Shown in pieces: positions 34,015 through 42,262 of a stretch of DNA of 64,000 nt. Numbering within the stretch: the first letter of the stretch is position 1; each line of letters begins with the position of its first letter. The position numbers and the translations under genes were made by a program. The notes below the pieces were generated by a model. It searched no databases and had not been told where the DNA came from. It saw only the letters and a program-made list of their open reading frames with translations. The stretch lies in NCBI RefSeq assembly GCF_000702665.1, contig NZ_JNJA01000002.1, positions 248,001 to 312,000 on the forward strand, read 5' to 3'. The stretch is from Solidesulfovibrio alcoholivorans DSM 5433 (lineage in GTDB: Bacteria; Desulfobacterota; Desulfovibrionia; Desulfovibrionales; Desulfovibrionaceae).

Positions 34015-34039
34015 AGGTGCGCAAATTTTTTGCACACCT
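34015..34039. promoter_or_regulatory. Inverted repeat between the Otr-like gene and a divergent small gene
   Basis: AGGTGCGCAAA (34015-34025) and TTTGCACACCT (34029-34039) pair at 10 of 11 positions around TTT. It sits about 195 bases upstream of the multiheme cytochrome start and about 225 upstream of the plus-strand gene. The spacing and symmetry suit a dimeric regulator. The surrounding 33822-34265 holds no gene I can support. Confidence 0.4.
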
Positions 34040-34265
34040 GATTAAACACTTGTGCAGGCAATGCCGAAACGTCGCGCCGACCGGCCGGGACGGCGCAGGG
34101 GGACACCGCATGCCGCAGCAAGGCGTAGTGGAAGAAAATTCGCGTACGGGCTAGGATTGCCTTGTCGCCAGGCGATGCCGGCGACTCCCACGCGCCCCGG
34201 AAACGCCTTCGCCTGTGCGATCCACATGCGCGCGTGCGGCAATCGAGAAGACGGGAGAAAATGCA

Positions 34266-34691
34266 GTGGCGATATGTTTTTTGGGGACGATGTTCTTTTT
34301 GCTTCTGGAAACGCTGCTTGTGCAGGAAAGCGCTTTTGCTTCGGGTGAGGCGGACTGCGTCAACTATGCGGTTGCGTTCGGCACGCCCCTGACGCAGCGA
34401 TTCGATTCCGTCTATCTGGATGATGTCGTCATCGGCAGGGTTGACAGGCAGGAGTCCGTGCCCGATGGACGGGCAGAGGTGTTTGTGTGCATCGACCGGG
34501 CGTACAAAAAATACATGGAACAGGGGACAGTTGCGTATCTGGCGGACAACAAGATAAATATCTATAACGTCTGGGCCTCTGGAGAACCTCTTGCCGCACA
34601 GGCGCGCATCGAAGGTTTTTCAAGCAAGTTTGCGCTCTATCTTCATGAATTGAAATCTCTTGCAGGGTTGTTCTTGCGATTTCTGCATTGA
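34266..34691 (+). CDS. Exported or membrane-anchored small protein, possibly MCE-like
   Basis: A 141-residue protein with an N-terminal hydrophobic segment (MAICFLGTMFFLLLETLLV) ending near AFA-SG. The soluble part contains YLDDVVIGRVDRQESVPDG, AEVFVCIDRAYKKYME and TVAYLADNKINIYNVWASG, a pattern that faintly resembles an MCE (MlaD-type) lipid-binding domain. That is a weak visual match, and I would otherwise call it unknown. The GTG at 34266 is chosen because GGAGA lies 8 bases upstream; an ATG at 34290 is possible. The DNA is less GC-rich than its neighbours. Confidence 0.6.
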   Translation: MAICFLGTMFFLLLETLLVQESAFASGEADCVNYAVAFGTPLTQRFDSVYLDDVVIGRVDRQESVPDGRAEVFVCIDRAYKKYMEQGTVAYLADNKINIYNVWASGEPLAAQARIEGFSSKFALYLHELKSLAGLFLRFLH

Positions 34692-34722
34692 TTGCGCCGA
34701 GGCGCGACAGGACGACTGCGAA

Positions 34723-34791
34723 GGGCCGGCGCATAAGCCGCCGGCCCGGGAATACGAGGGGGAATGCGGCCTGTTGAGCGCGCATTCCCCC
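34723..34791. terminator. Two GC-rich stem-loops between convergent genes
   Basis: GGGCCGGCG (34723-34731) pairs with CGCCGGCCC (34739-34747). GGGGGAATGCG (34758-34768) pairs exactly with CGCATTCCCCC (34781-34791). They lie between convergent stop codons and probably end both transcripts, although neither has a strong T-run. Confidence 0.6.
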
Positions 34792-34836
34792 GTTGTGCCG
34801 GCGGCGTCGCGAGCCCGCGTCGCTTCCGGCAAGGCT

Positions 34837-35073
34837 TTAGTAGCCGCGCTTTTCCTGTTCGTGGCCGATCAGGCCGCCGGCGATGCCGCCGAGCGCGCCG
34901 CCGAGGCCCGCGCCGATGCCGGCATTGCCGCCGGCAATGGCGCTGATGGCCGCGCCCGCGCCCGCGCCGATGGCCGCGCCGGAAAGCGCGCCCTGCTGTG
35001 TCTTGGTCATATTGGTGCAGCCCAGAGCGCCGACGAGCATGACGGCGGCGGCGAGCAGACTCAACTTCTTCAT
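34837..35073 (-). CDS. Glycine-zipper lipoprotein
   Basis: A 78-residue lipoprotein with signal MKKLSLLAAAVMLVGALGC, where Cys19 is the lipidation site. The rest is a glycine-zipper domain (GAAIGAGAGAAISAIAGG, then GIGAGLGGALGGIAGGLIG) with GxxxG repeats that usually pack as membrane-inserting helices, ending EQEKRGY. Similar proteins (SlyB/OsmB-like) sit in the outer membrane and affect envelope integrity or stress. The ATG at 35073 follows AAGGAGGA. It has the same orientation as the next gene upstream, 104 bases away. Confidence 0.85.
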   Translation of the reverse strand: MKKLSLLAAAVMLVGALGCTNMTKTQQGALSGAAIGAGAGAAISAIAGGNAGIGAGLGGALGGIAGGLIGHEQEKRGY

Positions 35074-35177
35074 GGTGTCCTCCTTGGGTACGACAGCTCC
35101 GGGCGGCCACGCCGCCACGGAGGGGAACACGCCTTTCATAATAAGATAAGGCCGAAAGACGTCCCGTAAACGATGCG

Positions 35178-35663
35178 CTACTGCTGGTCGGCCTCTTGCG
35201 CCTTGGCCTTGGCTTTCGCCGCCGCCTTGGATTGCGCCTTGGCCGCCGCGCGCTTGTCCTTGAGGACGTCGGTGGGATCGGCCTCGCCGATGGTCGTCTT
35301 GCCGATGTTGGGCTGGGCCAGGTCGTACCACATCACCTCGACCACGGGCCGGCGCAGCTTGTCGGGATGCTCGGCGTACCATTTGTCCACAGCCGCGACC
35401 ATCTGGTCGAACGTGTACGGGGCAAGACCGCGGGCCCAGGCGTCGATGGAGCTGTTTCTTGCCGGCGCCTCGCCCTGGATCTCCTGGTCGAGCTCGATGA
35501 TGGTGGCCGCGCCGACGAGGAACGCCTTGCGCTCCTGGGGTGTGGATTGGGTCCAATGTTCGCCGGTCACCACCGGCATCTGGTAATCCGCGGCCAGGGC
35601 CGGTGCGGACAGGACGAGGGCCATAAAAAGCCCCAAGGCAAGTCGTCTGATGCTTGTGCGCAT
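35178..35663 (-). CDS. Small secreted protein with a Lys/Ala-rich tail
   Basis: A 161-residue protein with a signal peptide (RLALGLFMALVLSAPALA, cleaved before ADYQMP). The central region includes EHWTQSTPQERKAFLVGAAT, DQMVAAVDKWYAEHPDKL and MWYDLAQPNIG; the end is a repetitive AAAKAQSKAAAKAKAKAQ stretch. The region around WYAEHPDKLRRPV is typical of small periplasmic proteins in this group of bacteria, but I cannot name the family. GAAGGAGA precedes the ATG. It may be co-transcribed with the glycine-zipper lipoprotein gene. Confidence 0.7.
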   Translation of the reverse strand: MRTSIRRLALGLFMALVLSAPALAADYQMPVVTGEHWTQSTPQERKAFLVGAATIIELDQEIQGEAPARNSSIDAWARGLAPYTFDQMVAAVDKWYAEHPDKLRRPVVEVMWYDLAQPNIGKTTIGEADPTDVLKDKRAAAKAQSKAAAKAKAKAQEADQQ

Positions 35664-35860
35664 ACCGTCGGTCTCCTTCGGCAAAGCTCGCCTCGTATCG
35701 CGCTTAAGGATGCAATCGCCTCCCGTCGCTCCCCCCAACGGAGACCGACGAAGACGCCATTCAAAAGATATGGGGAATATCTTCCAAGAAATCAAGGGAA
35801 GTCGGCGTGTTTCCGGCCCCTTGCCCAAATTCGCGTGCGGGACTATGGCGGTTGCCCAAG

Positions 35861-36871
35861 ATGACTCCCACACATGCTGCACGCCTTGTCCGCGAATTGT
35901 CGCAACCGCTCGTTTCCGGCGCGTTCCTTGCCGCCCGCGACCGCGAGCGGTTGCTTGAAGTCCTGCCCAGTGCGACGGGCGAAACCCTCGACGCCTTTGC
36001 CGCGGCGGCGGTGGCCGTGCGCCGCGCCCGCATCGGCGACGCCGCGTCGCTTTGCGCCATCGTGAGCGCCAAATCAGGCCGCTGCGGCGAGAACTGCGCC
36101 TTCTGCGCCCAGTCCGGCCACTACGCCACGAACGCGCCGCAACACCCGCTCCTGCCCCCGGAGCGCATCGTCGCGGCGGCTGCGGCCATGGCCCGCCGGG
36201 GCGTCACCCGTTTTGGGGTGGTCGCCTCGGGCAAGGCCCTGCCGGACGCGGAACTCGAAAGCGTCGCAACGGCCCTGGCCGGCATCGCCGCCTTGCCCAT
36301 GGCCGCGGACGCGTCCCTCGGCGTGCTTTCGGAGGACGCCCTGGCGCGGCTCAAGGCCGCCGGGCTCGCCGCCTACCACCACAATCTCGAGACCTCGCGT
36401 GCCTTCTATCCTTCCATCTGCACCAGTCGCACCTTCGAGGACAATCTGGAGGTGCTGCGCGCCTGCCGCAGGAGCGGGATTCCGGTCTGTTCCGGCGGGC
36501 TGTTCGGCATGGGCGAGACCTGGGCCGACCGCGCCGACCTGGCGCTCACCCTGCTTGAGGCCGGCGTGTTCTCCGTGCCGGTCAATTTCCTGAGCCCCAT
36601 TGCGGGCACACCCCTGGCGAACCGGCCCGTGCTCTCCCGAGACGAGGCCCGGCGCATCGTCGTCCTGCTGCGCTTTCTGCTGCCCGACCGCCATATCCGC
36701 ATCTGCGGCGGCCGTCCCACGGTCTTTGGGCGCGACGCGTCGCTCGCTCCCATGGCTGCCGGGGCCGACGGGCTCATGGTCGGCGACTACCTGACCACGT
36801 CCGGCGGCATGCCGGACGCGGATCGGCAGGGGCTCAGACGCCTGGGATTTGTGGTGGCCCAGGCCGGTTAG
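35861..36871 (+). CDS. bioB: Biotin synthase
   Basis: A 336-residue radical SAM enzyme that inserts sulphur into dethiobiotin. Cys75, Cys79 and Cys82 (CGENCAFCAQS) bind the [4Fe-4S] cluster. Later BioB motifs include YHHNLETS (with the conserved Asn-Leu-Glu-Thr), CSGGLFGMGET, NFLSPIAGTPL and IRICGGR, whose Arg matches the residue bridging the [2Fe-2S] cluster. GLMVGDYLTT closes the barrel. No other biotin genes are adjacent, and no clear BirA operator was seen upstream. The ATG at 35861 has only a weak ribosome-binding site. A small inverted repeat, AAGATAT-N5-ATATCTT, lies at 35765-35783. Confidence 0.9.
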   Translation: MTPTHAARLVRELSQPLVSGAFLAARDRERLLEVLPSATGETLDAFAAAAVAVRRARIGDAASLCAIVSAKSGRCGENCAFCAQSGHYATNAPQHPLLPPERIVAAAAAMARRGVTRFGVVASGKALPDAELESVATALAGIAALPMAADASLGVLSEDALARLKAAGLAAYHHNLETSRAFYPSICTSRTFEDNLEVLRACRRSGIPVCSGGLFGMGETWADRADLALTLLEAGVFSVPVNFLSPIAGTPLANRPVLSRDEARRIVVLLRFLLPDRHIRICGGRPTVFGRDASLAPMAAGADGLMVGDYLTTSGGMPDADRQGLRRLGFVVAQAG

Positions 36872-37419
36872 GCGAGTCGCGCGTCCTGGCGCTGTTGCGG
36901 CAAGGATGACGCAACAGCATCATCGAGGGGATGTTTTTTTCGGGTACGACTCTTCTCTTTATATTCGCGTGCTGCCCCGCAGGGGTTGTCCGGAAACGCT
37001 GCGTCGTTTTATGAACGGCCAGTTTCATGGGGCCTGAGCGCGTCCGCTTCTTTTCACAGACTGTCAACCTGCTCCCTCTAAGAAGTGAACATCCTGTGTT
37101 TGCGCAACGATCATGTCGTTGCACAGCTTTTCGACGTGACGTTAGTGGAAAAATGTTGTCTATTTTTTGAGTGATATAGTCGGCTTTTTAAACGGCATGC
37201 GCAATGTTTCAATGCCGACGAAAAATATAAATATTGCCTGAGAGTTTTTCTTGTGTTTAAAGCCAAAAGCTAATATCGATCCTACAAGTCTCTTGCAGCG
37301 AGTCGCGATATAAACAGATGTATTATATATTTGCATGGATTTGTCTTGTGTTGCTACGGCTTGTCGTTTGGGTACGTTAATTCTGTAATACATATTGTAG
37401 CGATAATGAGGGGTGTGTT
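36872..37419. other. AT-rich gene-free region upstream of the lipase gene
   Basis: About 550 bases with base composition dropping sharply after 37080. No gene with a credible start was found. A weak promoter-like pair, TTGTCG (37361) and TAATAC (37386) with 19 bases between, lies upstream of the lipase ATG, whose ribosome-binding site is GAGGGG at 37408-37413. The composition break suggests the left edge of acquired DNA. Confidence 0.5.
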
Positions 37420-40400
37420 ATGGCTTCCGCTGGTGACTCTTGTTGGTATGAGATTGGGGAGCTAAAGTTTCATGTCGCAACAGTCACTTTTGTTATTGTT
37501 TGGTTATTTGCTGTGCATGTTTTGTTCTGTAGAAACGTGTACGCAGGAACTATATATGAAACCGATAGCAATGCTAATGTGTTGGCAAGCGAAAAGATTT
37601 CAATAAATAAAAATGGTATTAATAGTAGTAATAATGAAATTAGATATGGTTATAATGGTTGCAATGGTGAGTATAGTGCCACGCTGGATATGCAGATAAC
37701 GTCTGTTGAGCCTTCAGTCCCTTCGATAGGAGAAGATGTTACGGTTACAGGAGTATTGAATTACTCAATCCCGACAAGTATTCCTCTGGAATATGCAGGC
37801 CAGAAAAGGTTCGGCATTCAGATATCGATTAATACGCTCCAGTATTATATGAAAGAGAGTTGGACAAGCAAGTATACTGATTCAATTCCCTTCAGCATTA
37901 CGGTTCCAGTCCTGCCTCCTTCGTATTGGTATCAATACAACAGTGAAAGTATTGATATCCGCGGACAACTTCGTATCAGTAATATGGATGGAATCTGCGA
38001 ACAAGTGGTAGATTTCGCACAACCAATGAATATCTCGGATATTAATGAAAAGAAAATAATCATCAGTCCGGACATGTCACAAACATATGCCGGCGTTCCT
38101 GTAGGGACGCCAGTCAATGTTTCATTCAGCGTGCTTGGGAGTGATGGGCAAGTCGATACGTCGTTTAATGATTATGTCGCATTGAGCGCTCCTGTACCTC
38201 TTTCCCCGAGCCGTATCAAACTGACGCACGGCGCTGCGCAGGAAAACATCACCTTCTATGAACCGTTCAGACGCGTGCAGATAGAAGCCACGTCGCCGAC
38301 GCTTTCGGGAAAGTCGAATCAGTTTGCCGTAACCTCCGACAACGATACCGGCTCCCTTGCGGGCGTGATCCGGGACAGTAACGGCGCGGTTGTTGCCAAT
38401 GCCACCGTCGTCCTCTCGCAAAAGGAGGACGACACGACAGTGGCCATGACGCAAACGGATGCCAACGGCGAGTATAAATTCGCGGCTGTTCCGGCGGGTG
38501 AGTATTACATCGACTCGTACGCTTCGGACGCGAACGCCGTGAGGGGCGCTTCCGTCGATACTTCACGCGAGAGCGTCATTATCCCCGTCGGGCATATCAG
38601 CGACCATAATATTGTCTGGAGCGATCTCTCCGGATTGCATCCTGTCGTCATTGTGCCGGGCATCATGGGGTCGACGCTCAGTACGGCTGAGTGGATTTAT
38701 CCTGAGTTGCCGAAGGAAACCATCTCGTGGACAAAGTTGAAGATACTCAATCCTTCCTATACGTTGTTCGGCATCGGTGTTGATGATCCTGTCGGGATCA
38801 ATGCTTTGTATGCGGCGATGGGGAATGGTTATTTGTTTATGGAGTGTCCCTATGACTGGCGTGATGATATTACGGGGGCACCCCTCAAGGCTGTAAAAGA
38901 CTGCATTAATGCAGCAAGAAAGTGGACAAACCAATCAAAGGTTGACATTGTTGCCCATAGTATGGGTGGAATTGTTTCGAGGCTTTATATAGAGTCATAC
39001 AATCTTGATAGTAATAGCCCAAGTGTAGATCGGTTTGTTATGGTTGGTACTCCAAATAAAGGCTCCTCTAATGTTTATTCCGTATGGGAGGGGGGCGATC
39101 CTTTTACTGGAGATTTGCTGGCTGAGGATTCATTGTATTTTCAATCAAATACGTTTAATAATTTGTGGAAAAGCGCTTTTGGATCATCACTTTTCGAATT
39201 TGAGTTCATTAAATTCTTGAAACCAAAGAAATACAATGCAAGTTTGTCCGATGTTCGTGACTTTACACATGGTCAAATCCCCTCTTCGCGAACTTTGATG
39301 CCTATCAGCCTTTCGCAAGGAGGTGCTTGCGTAAATTGTTTAACGAGTTCTGGCGGGGGAACCTTTCCTGTGCAAGCGGTAGGTATGGACAATATTACGC
39401 TCTCCCGGATGAATATGAGTCAATATATTCACAATAATAAAGTTGTGCTTGATTTCAGTAAATTGACCAGCTCAGTGAAAACCAAAATTTTCGGAGCAAA
39501 TGTCGCCAATTCCACAATCGCAAGACTCAATGTGTCCGCTGCGCAGGGGGCCTCAAATCTCTTTCCGGATGGCGTTGCAAAGAGTGTTGCCATGAAAGGT
39601 GCAGGCGACGGTACAGTGCTTTACGACAGTGTGTGTCTGCCTGGATTTGATTGTAGTTCAAAAGGTGAAGGAACACATTCCGGATTGATCAAAGTGTTTG
39701 CCTCGGATATCGCCGCTTATTTATCAGCGAACAGAAGCAGCAGGCAAAGTGCTCCCTCGAAAGTGTTTCGCGCAGGCCATGTGCAAAGTGTATCCCGAAG
39801 AACTGCTACGCCCGCGCAAACATTGACGGCAACGGTAAATGGTGGGGCAGCTGTCAATATCGCGGACGGCCAAAGCCAACGCCTCGGGTATGATGACACT
39901 GCCGATACAATCTATCATGGGATAGCAAACGGTTCCATGGTCCGCACTGGGAATACAGCTTCTATTTCCCTGCCTGTGTCAAATGGAAACTATACTATAG
40001 ACGTTGAAGGGCACAACAGTAAAATCATGTCATTATTGCTTAATTATAAGGATGATTCTGTATATACGACCAAAATCGTCAACCTGTACAACTCAGGATC
40101 GCCAGTATCCTTGGGCGTGACGGTTGCGCTTGAAGCTACGGAAAAGTTGGTCGTGAACACGCCGGCGGCGAATAATTTTGAACTCTCGGGTAACGCCAAA
40201 AACAATAAATTTGTCTTATCCTGGCCGAGCCAGGGAACTGGCGGCAGCTACAAAATATTCATGAAAGACGATACGTTCCCATACTATCAGGAGATTGCCT
40301 CTGTAGGTGGCGATGCTACCACGTATTTAGTCGGCGCAACAGGTGTCGAGAGCGCCATTCGATCGTATGTAGTCACTTATTGTACAACAGAAAGTTCGTG

Positions 40401-40482
40401 TATCTGTTCCACGACGACGCAAAGCCTCTCCGCTGCACCCCCTGTAGGCGTGGTGGGTGTGCTCAATCTGTTGTTGCAATAG
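37420..40482 (+). CDS. Large exported LCAT/PGAP1-like alpha/beta hydrolase (putative lipase)
   Basis: A 1020-residue protein with an N-terminal hydrophobic segment after about 16 residues (FHVATVTFVIVWLFAVHVLF). The first ~300 residues are beta-rich and unrecognised. A carboxypeptidase-regulatory-like domain spans about 312-378 (GSLAGVIRDSNGAVVANATV, TDANGEYKFAAVPAGEYYI). The hydrolase starts at 407 with HPVVIVPGIMGSTL, as in lecithin:cholesterol acyltransferase-like lipases; Ser514 in VDIVAHSMGGIVSRL is the nucleophile, and a GDGTVLYDS segment may give the acid. A beta-rich C-terminus follows (residues ~790-1020). The gene is visibly AT-rich apart from about 38220-38660, unlike the rest of the window, so horizontal acquisition is likely. 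It ends at a strong terminator. Confidence 0.82.
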   Translation: MASAGDSCWYEIGELKFHVATVTFVIVWLFAVHVLFCRNVYAGTIYETDSNANVLASEKISINKNGINSSNNEIRYGYNGCNGEYSATLDMQITSVEPSVPSIGEDVTVTGVLNYSIPTSIPLEYAGQKRFGIQISINTLQYYMKESWTSKYTDSIPFSITVPVLPPSYWYQYNSESIDIRGQLRISNMDGICEQVVDFAQPMNISDINEKKIIISPDMSQTYAGVPVGTPVNVSFSVLGSDGQVDTSFNDYVALSAPVPLSPSRIKLTHGAAQENITFYEPFRRVQIEATSPTLSGKSNQFAVTSDNDTGSLAGVIRDSNGAVVANATVVLSQKEDDTTVAMTQTDANGEYKFAAVPAGEYYIDSYASDANAVRGASVDTSRESVIIPVGHISDHNIVWSDLSGLHPVVIVPGIMGSTLSTAEWIYPELPKETISWTKLKILNPSYTLFGIGVDDPVGINALYAAMGNGYLFMECPYDWRDDITGAPLKAVKDCINAARKWTNQSKVDIVAHSMGGIVSRLYIESYNLDSNSPSVDRFVMVGTPNKGSSNVYSVWEGGDPFTGDLLAEDSLYFQSNTFNNLWKSAFGSSLFEFEFIKFLKPKKYNASLSDVRDFTHGQIPSSRTLMPISLSQGGACVNCLTSSGGGTFPVQAVGMDNITLSRMNMSQYIHNNKVVLDFSKLTSSVKTKIFGANVANSTIARLNVSAAQGASNLFPDGVAKSVAMKGAGDGTVLYDSVCLPGFDCSSKGEGTHSGLIKVFASDIAAYLSANRSSRQSAPSKVFRAGHVQSVSRRTATPAQTLTATVNGGAAVNIADGQSQRLGYDDTADTIYHGIANGSMVRTGNTASISLPVSNGNYTIDVEGHNSKIMSLLLNYKDDSVYTTKIVNLYNSGSPVSLGVTVALEATEKLVVNTPAANNFELSGNAKNNKFVLSWPSQGTGGSYKIFMKDDTFPYYQEIASVGGDATTYLVGATGVESAIRSYVVTYCTTESSCICSTTTQSLSAAPPVGVVGVLNLLLQ

Positions 40483-40565
40483 TACGTCTTCTCCCTCCGC
40501 TGCGTGACACATCCGTGTTTCGCTATGCGTTGCCAGGAGAACAAAAGGGCTTCCTTAGGGAAAAC

Positions 40566-40597
40566 AAAGCCCGGCGACAGGTTGTCGCCGGGCTTTT
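40566..40597. terminator. Strong bidirectional intrinsic terminator
   Basis: AAAGCCCGGCGACA (40566-40579) pairs perfectly with TGTCGCCGGGCTTT (40583-40596) around GGT, followed by T on the plus strand and by TTTGTTTT on the minus strand. It serves the lipase gene and the convergent radical SAM gene. Confidence 0.9.
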
Positions 40598-40651
40598 CGC
40601 ACACATGAGGGCGGAGTGCGCCTCCGAAGAAATGGAAGTCAATCGGTGGTA

Positions 40652-41944
40652 TCACGACACGGGCAGCGTCTCCACTACAGGGTTGAAATAGCCGAAGCGC
40701 AGCCAGGGGCAGGCCTTGCGCAAGCGCTTGCGGAAGTTCTTGAAGCCCATGGAGGCGTGGCGGGCCGGATCGGCCAGCGCGCCGCTGCCCCGGGCCACGG
40801 AAAGGTAGAGCTCAGGGTCCAGGTTCAGGTTGCGCAACTGCACAAAGTCCACGCGGTGTGTGGTGATCAATTCGCCAAGAGCCGCAAGCTCCGCCTCGGT
40901 GTCCGAGATGCCCGGGAAGAAGAGAAAATTGAGCGAGATGAAAAGCCCGGTCGCCCGCGCCCGGGCAAGGCTCTCGCGCACGTCGGCGAAGGCGTAGCCC
41001 TGGGGCCGGTAGTAGGCTGCGTAGAGGTCCGGATCGGCGCTTGAGAGGCTGGCGCGGATGGAGGTGCCGCCGGCGGCGGCAAAGGCCTCCACGGCGTCCG
41101 GCAGGCTCGCGTTGGTGTTGACGTTGACCGTGCCCGTGCCGCCGTTTTTGCGAAAGCGCGCCACGGCATCGCTGATGACGCGGATTTCCGTCAGCGGCTC
41201 GCCCTCGCAGCCCTGGCCGAAGGAGAAGACCGGCCGCGCCTCGTGGCGGCCGTGCTCGGCCATGACTTCCACGACCTCCTGGGCCGTGGGGCGAAACGCA
41301 ATTCGGTTCTGGGTCGAGGGAAAGCCCGAGGACGGGTCCTGGAGCGACAGGCAGCCGATGCAGCGCGCGTTGCAGGCGCGGGAGGTGGGAAGCGGCGCTT
41401 CGAAGCGCCCGAGCGCCAGGTTTCGCGCCGCCGGGCAGCACGACGTCAGCGCGCAGCCCGAAAGGTGCTCGATGAGGCGGTTTTTCGGGTACTTGTTGCG
41501 CAGCGCCCGCGCGCCCTTGACGATGCGGTCCCTGCTGATGCCGGTAAACACCTGTCGCCGGTCCTCGTCCACCTTGGCCGCGGCCACGACGAAGCGGTCC
41601 CCGGAAAATCCCACCGCGCCATAGGCGAAAAGCGGCAGCACCGGCGCGCCCGGATTGGTCGCATAGGCCGCCGTGGCCGAAAGCGTGTGCCCCGGGCAGA
41701 CGAACGCGGCCACGGCCCGGTCCTCCAGGCGCTCGATCTCCCCGGATTCGGGATCAAATCCCAGGGCGTCACGGCCGGGAAGCAGAAAGAGTTCGCTTTC
41801 CGGGGGCAGGGGGATGATTTCGTCCGGCCGCGGCGGTTCGAGCCTGTCGCCCCGGCGCACGAGCATTTCAAGCTCCGGGTGATCGTAGATGTTGCCGTCG
41901 TCGTCGGCGAAAACGAGCTTGGGGGCGGGCTTGTGCTCGGCCAT
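40652..41944 (-). CDS. Radical SAM protein with a long N-terminal domain
   Basis: A 430-residue radical SAM protein. The cluster-binding cysteines are Cys191, Cys195 and Cys198 (CNARCIGC), far from the N-terminus. The first 190 residues form a separate domain (VFADDDGNIYDHPELEMLVR; FVCPGHTLSATAAYA; a Cys-rich GCALTSCCPAARN stretch just before the cluster). FSFGQGCEGEPL is the SAM-binding region, followed by NVNTNASLPDAV and SLSSADPDLYAAYYRP. It probably modifies a peptide or a small molecule; the substrate is unknown. AGGAG lies before the ATG at 41944. It is divergent from the glycosyltransferase-like gene. Confidence 0.8.
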   Translation of the reverse strand: MAEHKPAPKLVFADDDGNIYDHPELEMLVRRGDRLEPPRPDEIIPLPPESELFLLPGRDALGFDPESGEIERLEDRAVAAFVCPGHTLSATAAYATNPGAPVLPLFAYGAVGFSGDRFVVAAAKVDEDRRQVFTGISRDRIVKGARALRNKYPKNRLIEHLSGCALTSCCPAARNLALGRFEAPLPTSRACNARCIGCLSLQDPSSGFPSTQNRIAFRPTAQEVVEVMAEHGRHEARPVFSFGQGCEGEPLTEIRVISDAVARFRKNGGTGTVNVNTNASLPDAVEAFAAAGGTSIRASLSSADPDLYAAYYRPQGYAFADVRESLARARATGLFISLNFLFFPGISDTEAELAALGELITTHRVDFVQLRNLNLDPELYLSVARGSGALADPARHASMGFKNFRKRLRKACPWLRFGYFNPVVETLPVS

Positions 41945-42130
41945 GGCGTACTCCTGGGCAGAGGGCTTTGAAGGGGCCGGATGTTCCGGTAGGAATGGGG
42001 TGGCGTGCCTGCCGCCGCGCCCCGGGCAAGCTTGCTCGCTACCGGCGGCCGTCCACGGGGGACGGCTGGGGGATACCCGGGAAGAGCGCTTGTGGCAAGG
42101 TCTGGCGGCGCTCGCGCCTAGTGTGGTGTA

Positions 42131-42217
42131 CTGTAAAAAATGTGGTAATATTTTTACAGAAAAATAATTAATTCTAACTATTGTTCTCGAAATTCGGACG
42201 TACGAATTTCGAGAACA
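42131..42217. promoter_or_regulatory. Two inverted repeats in an AT-rich pocket of a divergent intergenic region
   Basis: CTGTAAAAA (42131-42139) pairs with TTTTTACAG (42151-42159). A larger palindrome follows: TGTTCTCGAAATTCG (42182-42196) and its exact complement (42203-42217), with a central GACGTA containing ACGT. It ends 45 bases before the glycosyltransferase-like gene. Both could be operators, or hairpins in the leader of that gene. The rest of the 318-base gap (41945-42262) is GC-rich and holds no gene I can support. Confidence 0.55.
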
Positions 42218-42262
42218 CGACACGAGCGGAGTTCCGCCGCGCGGCCGTGTGCGGGAGGGGCC

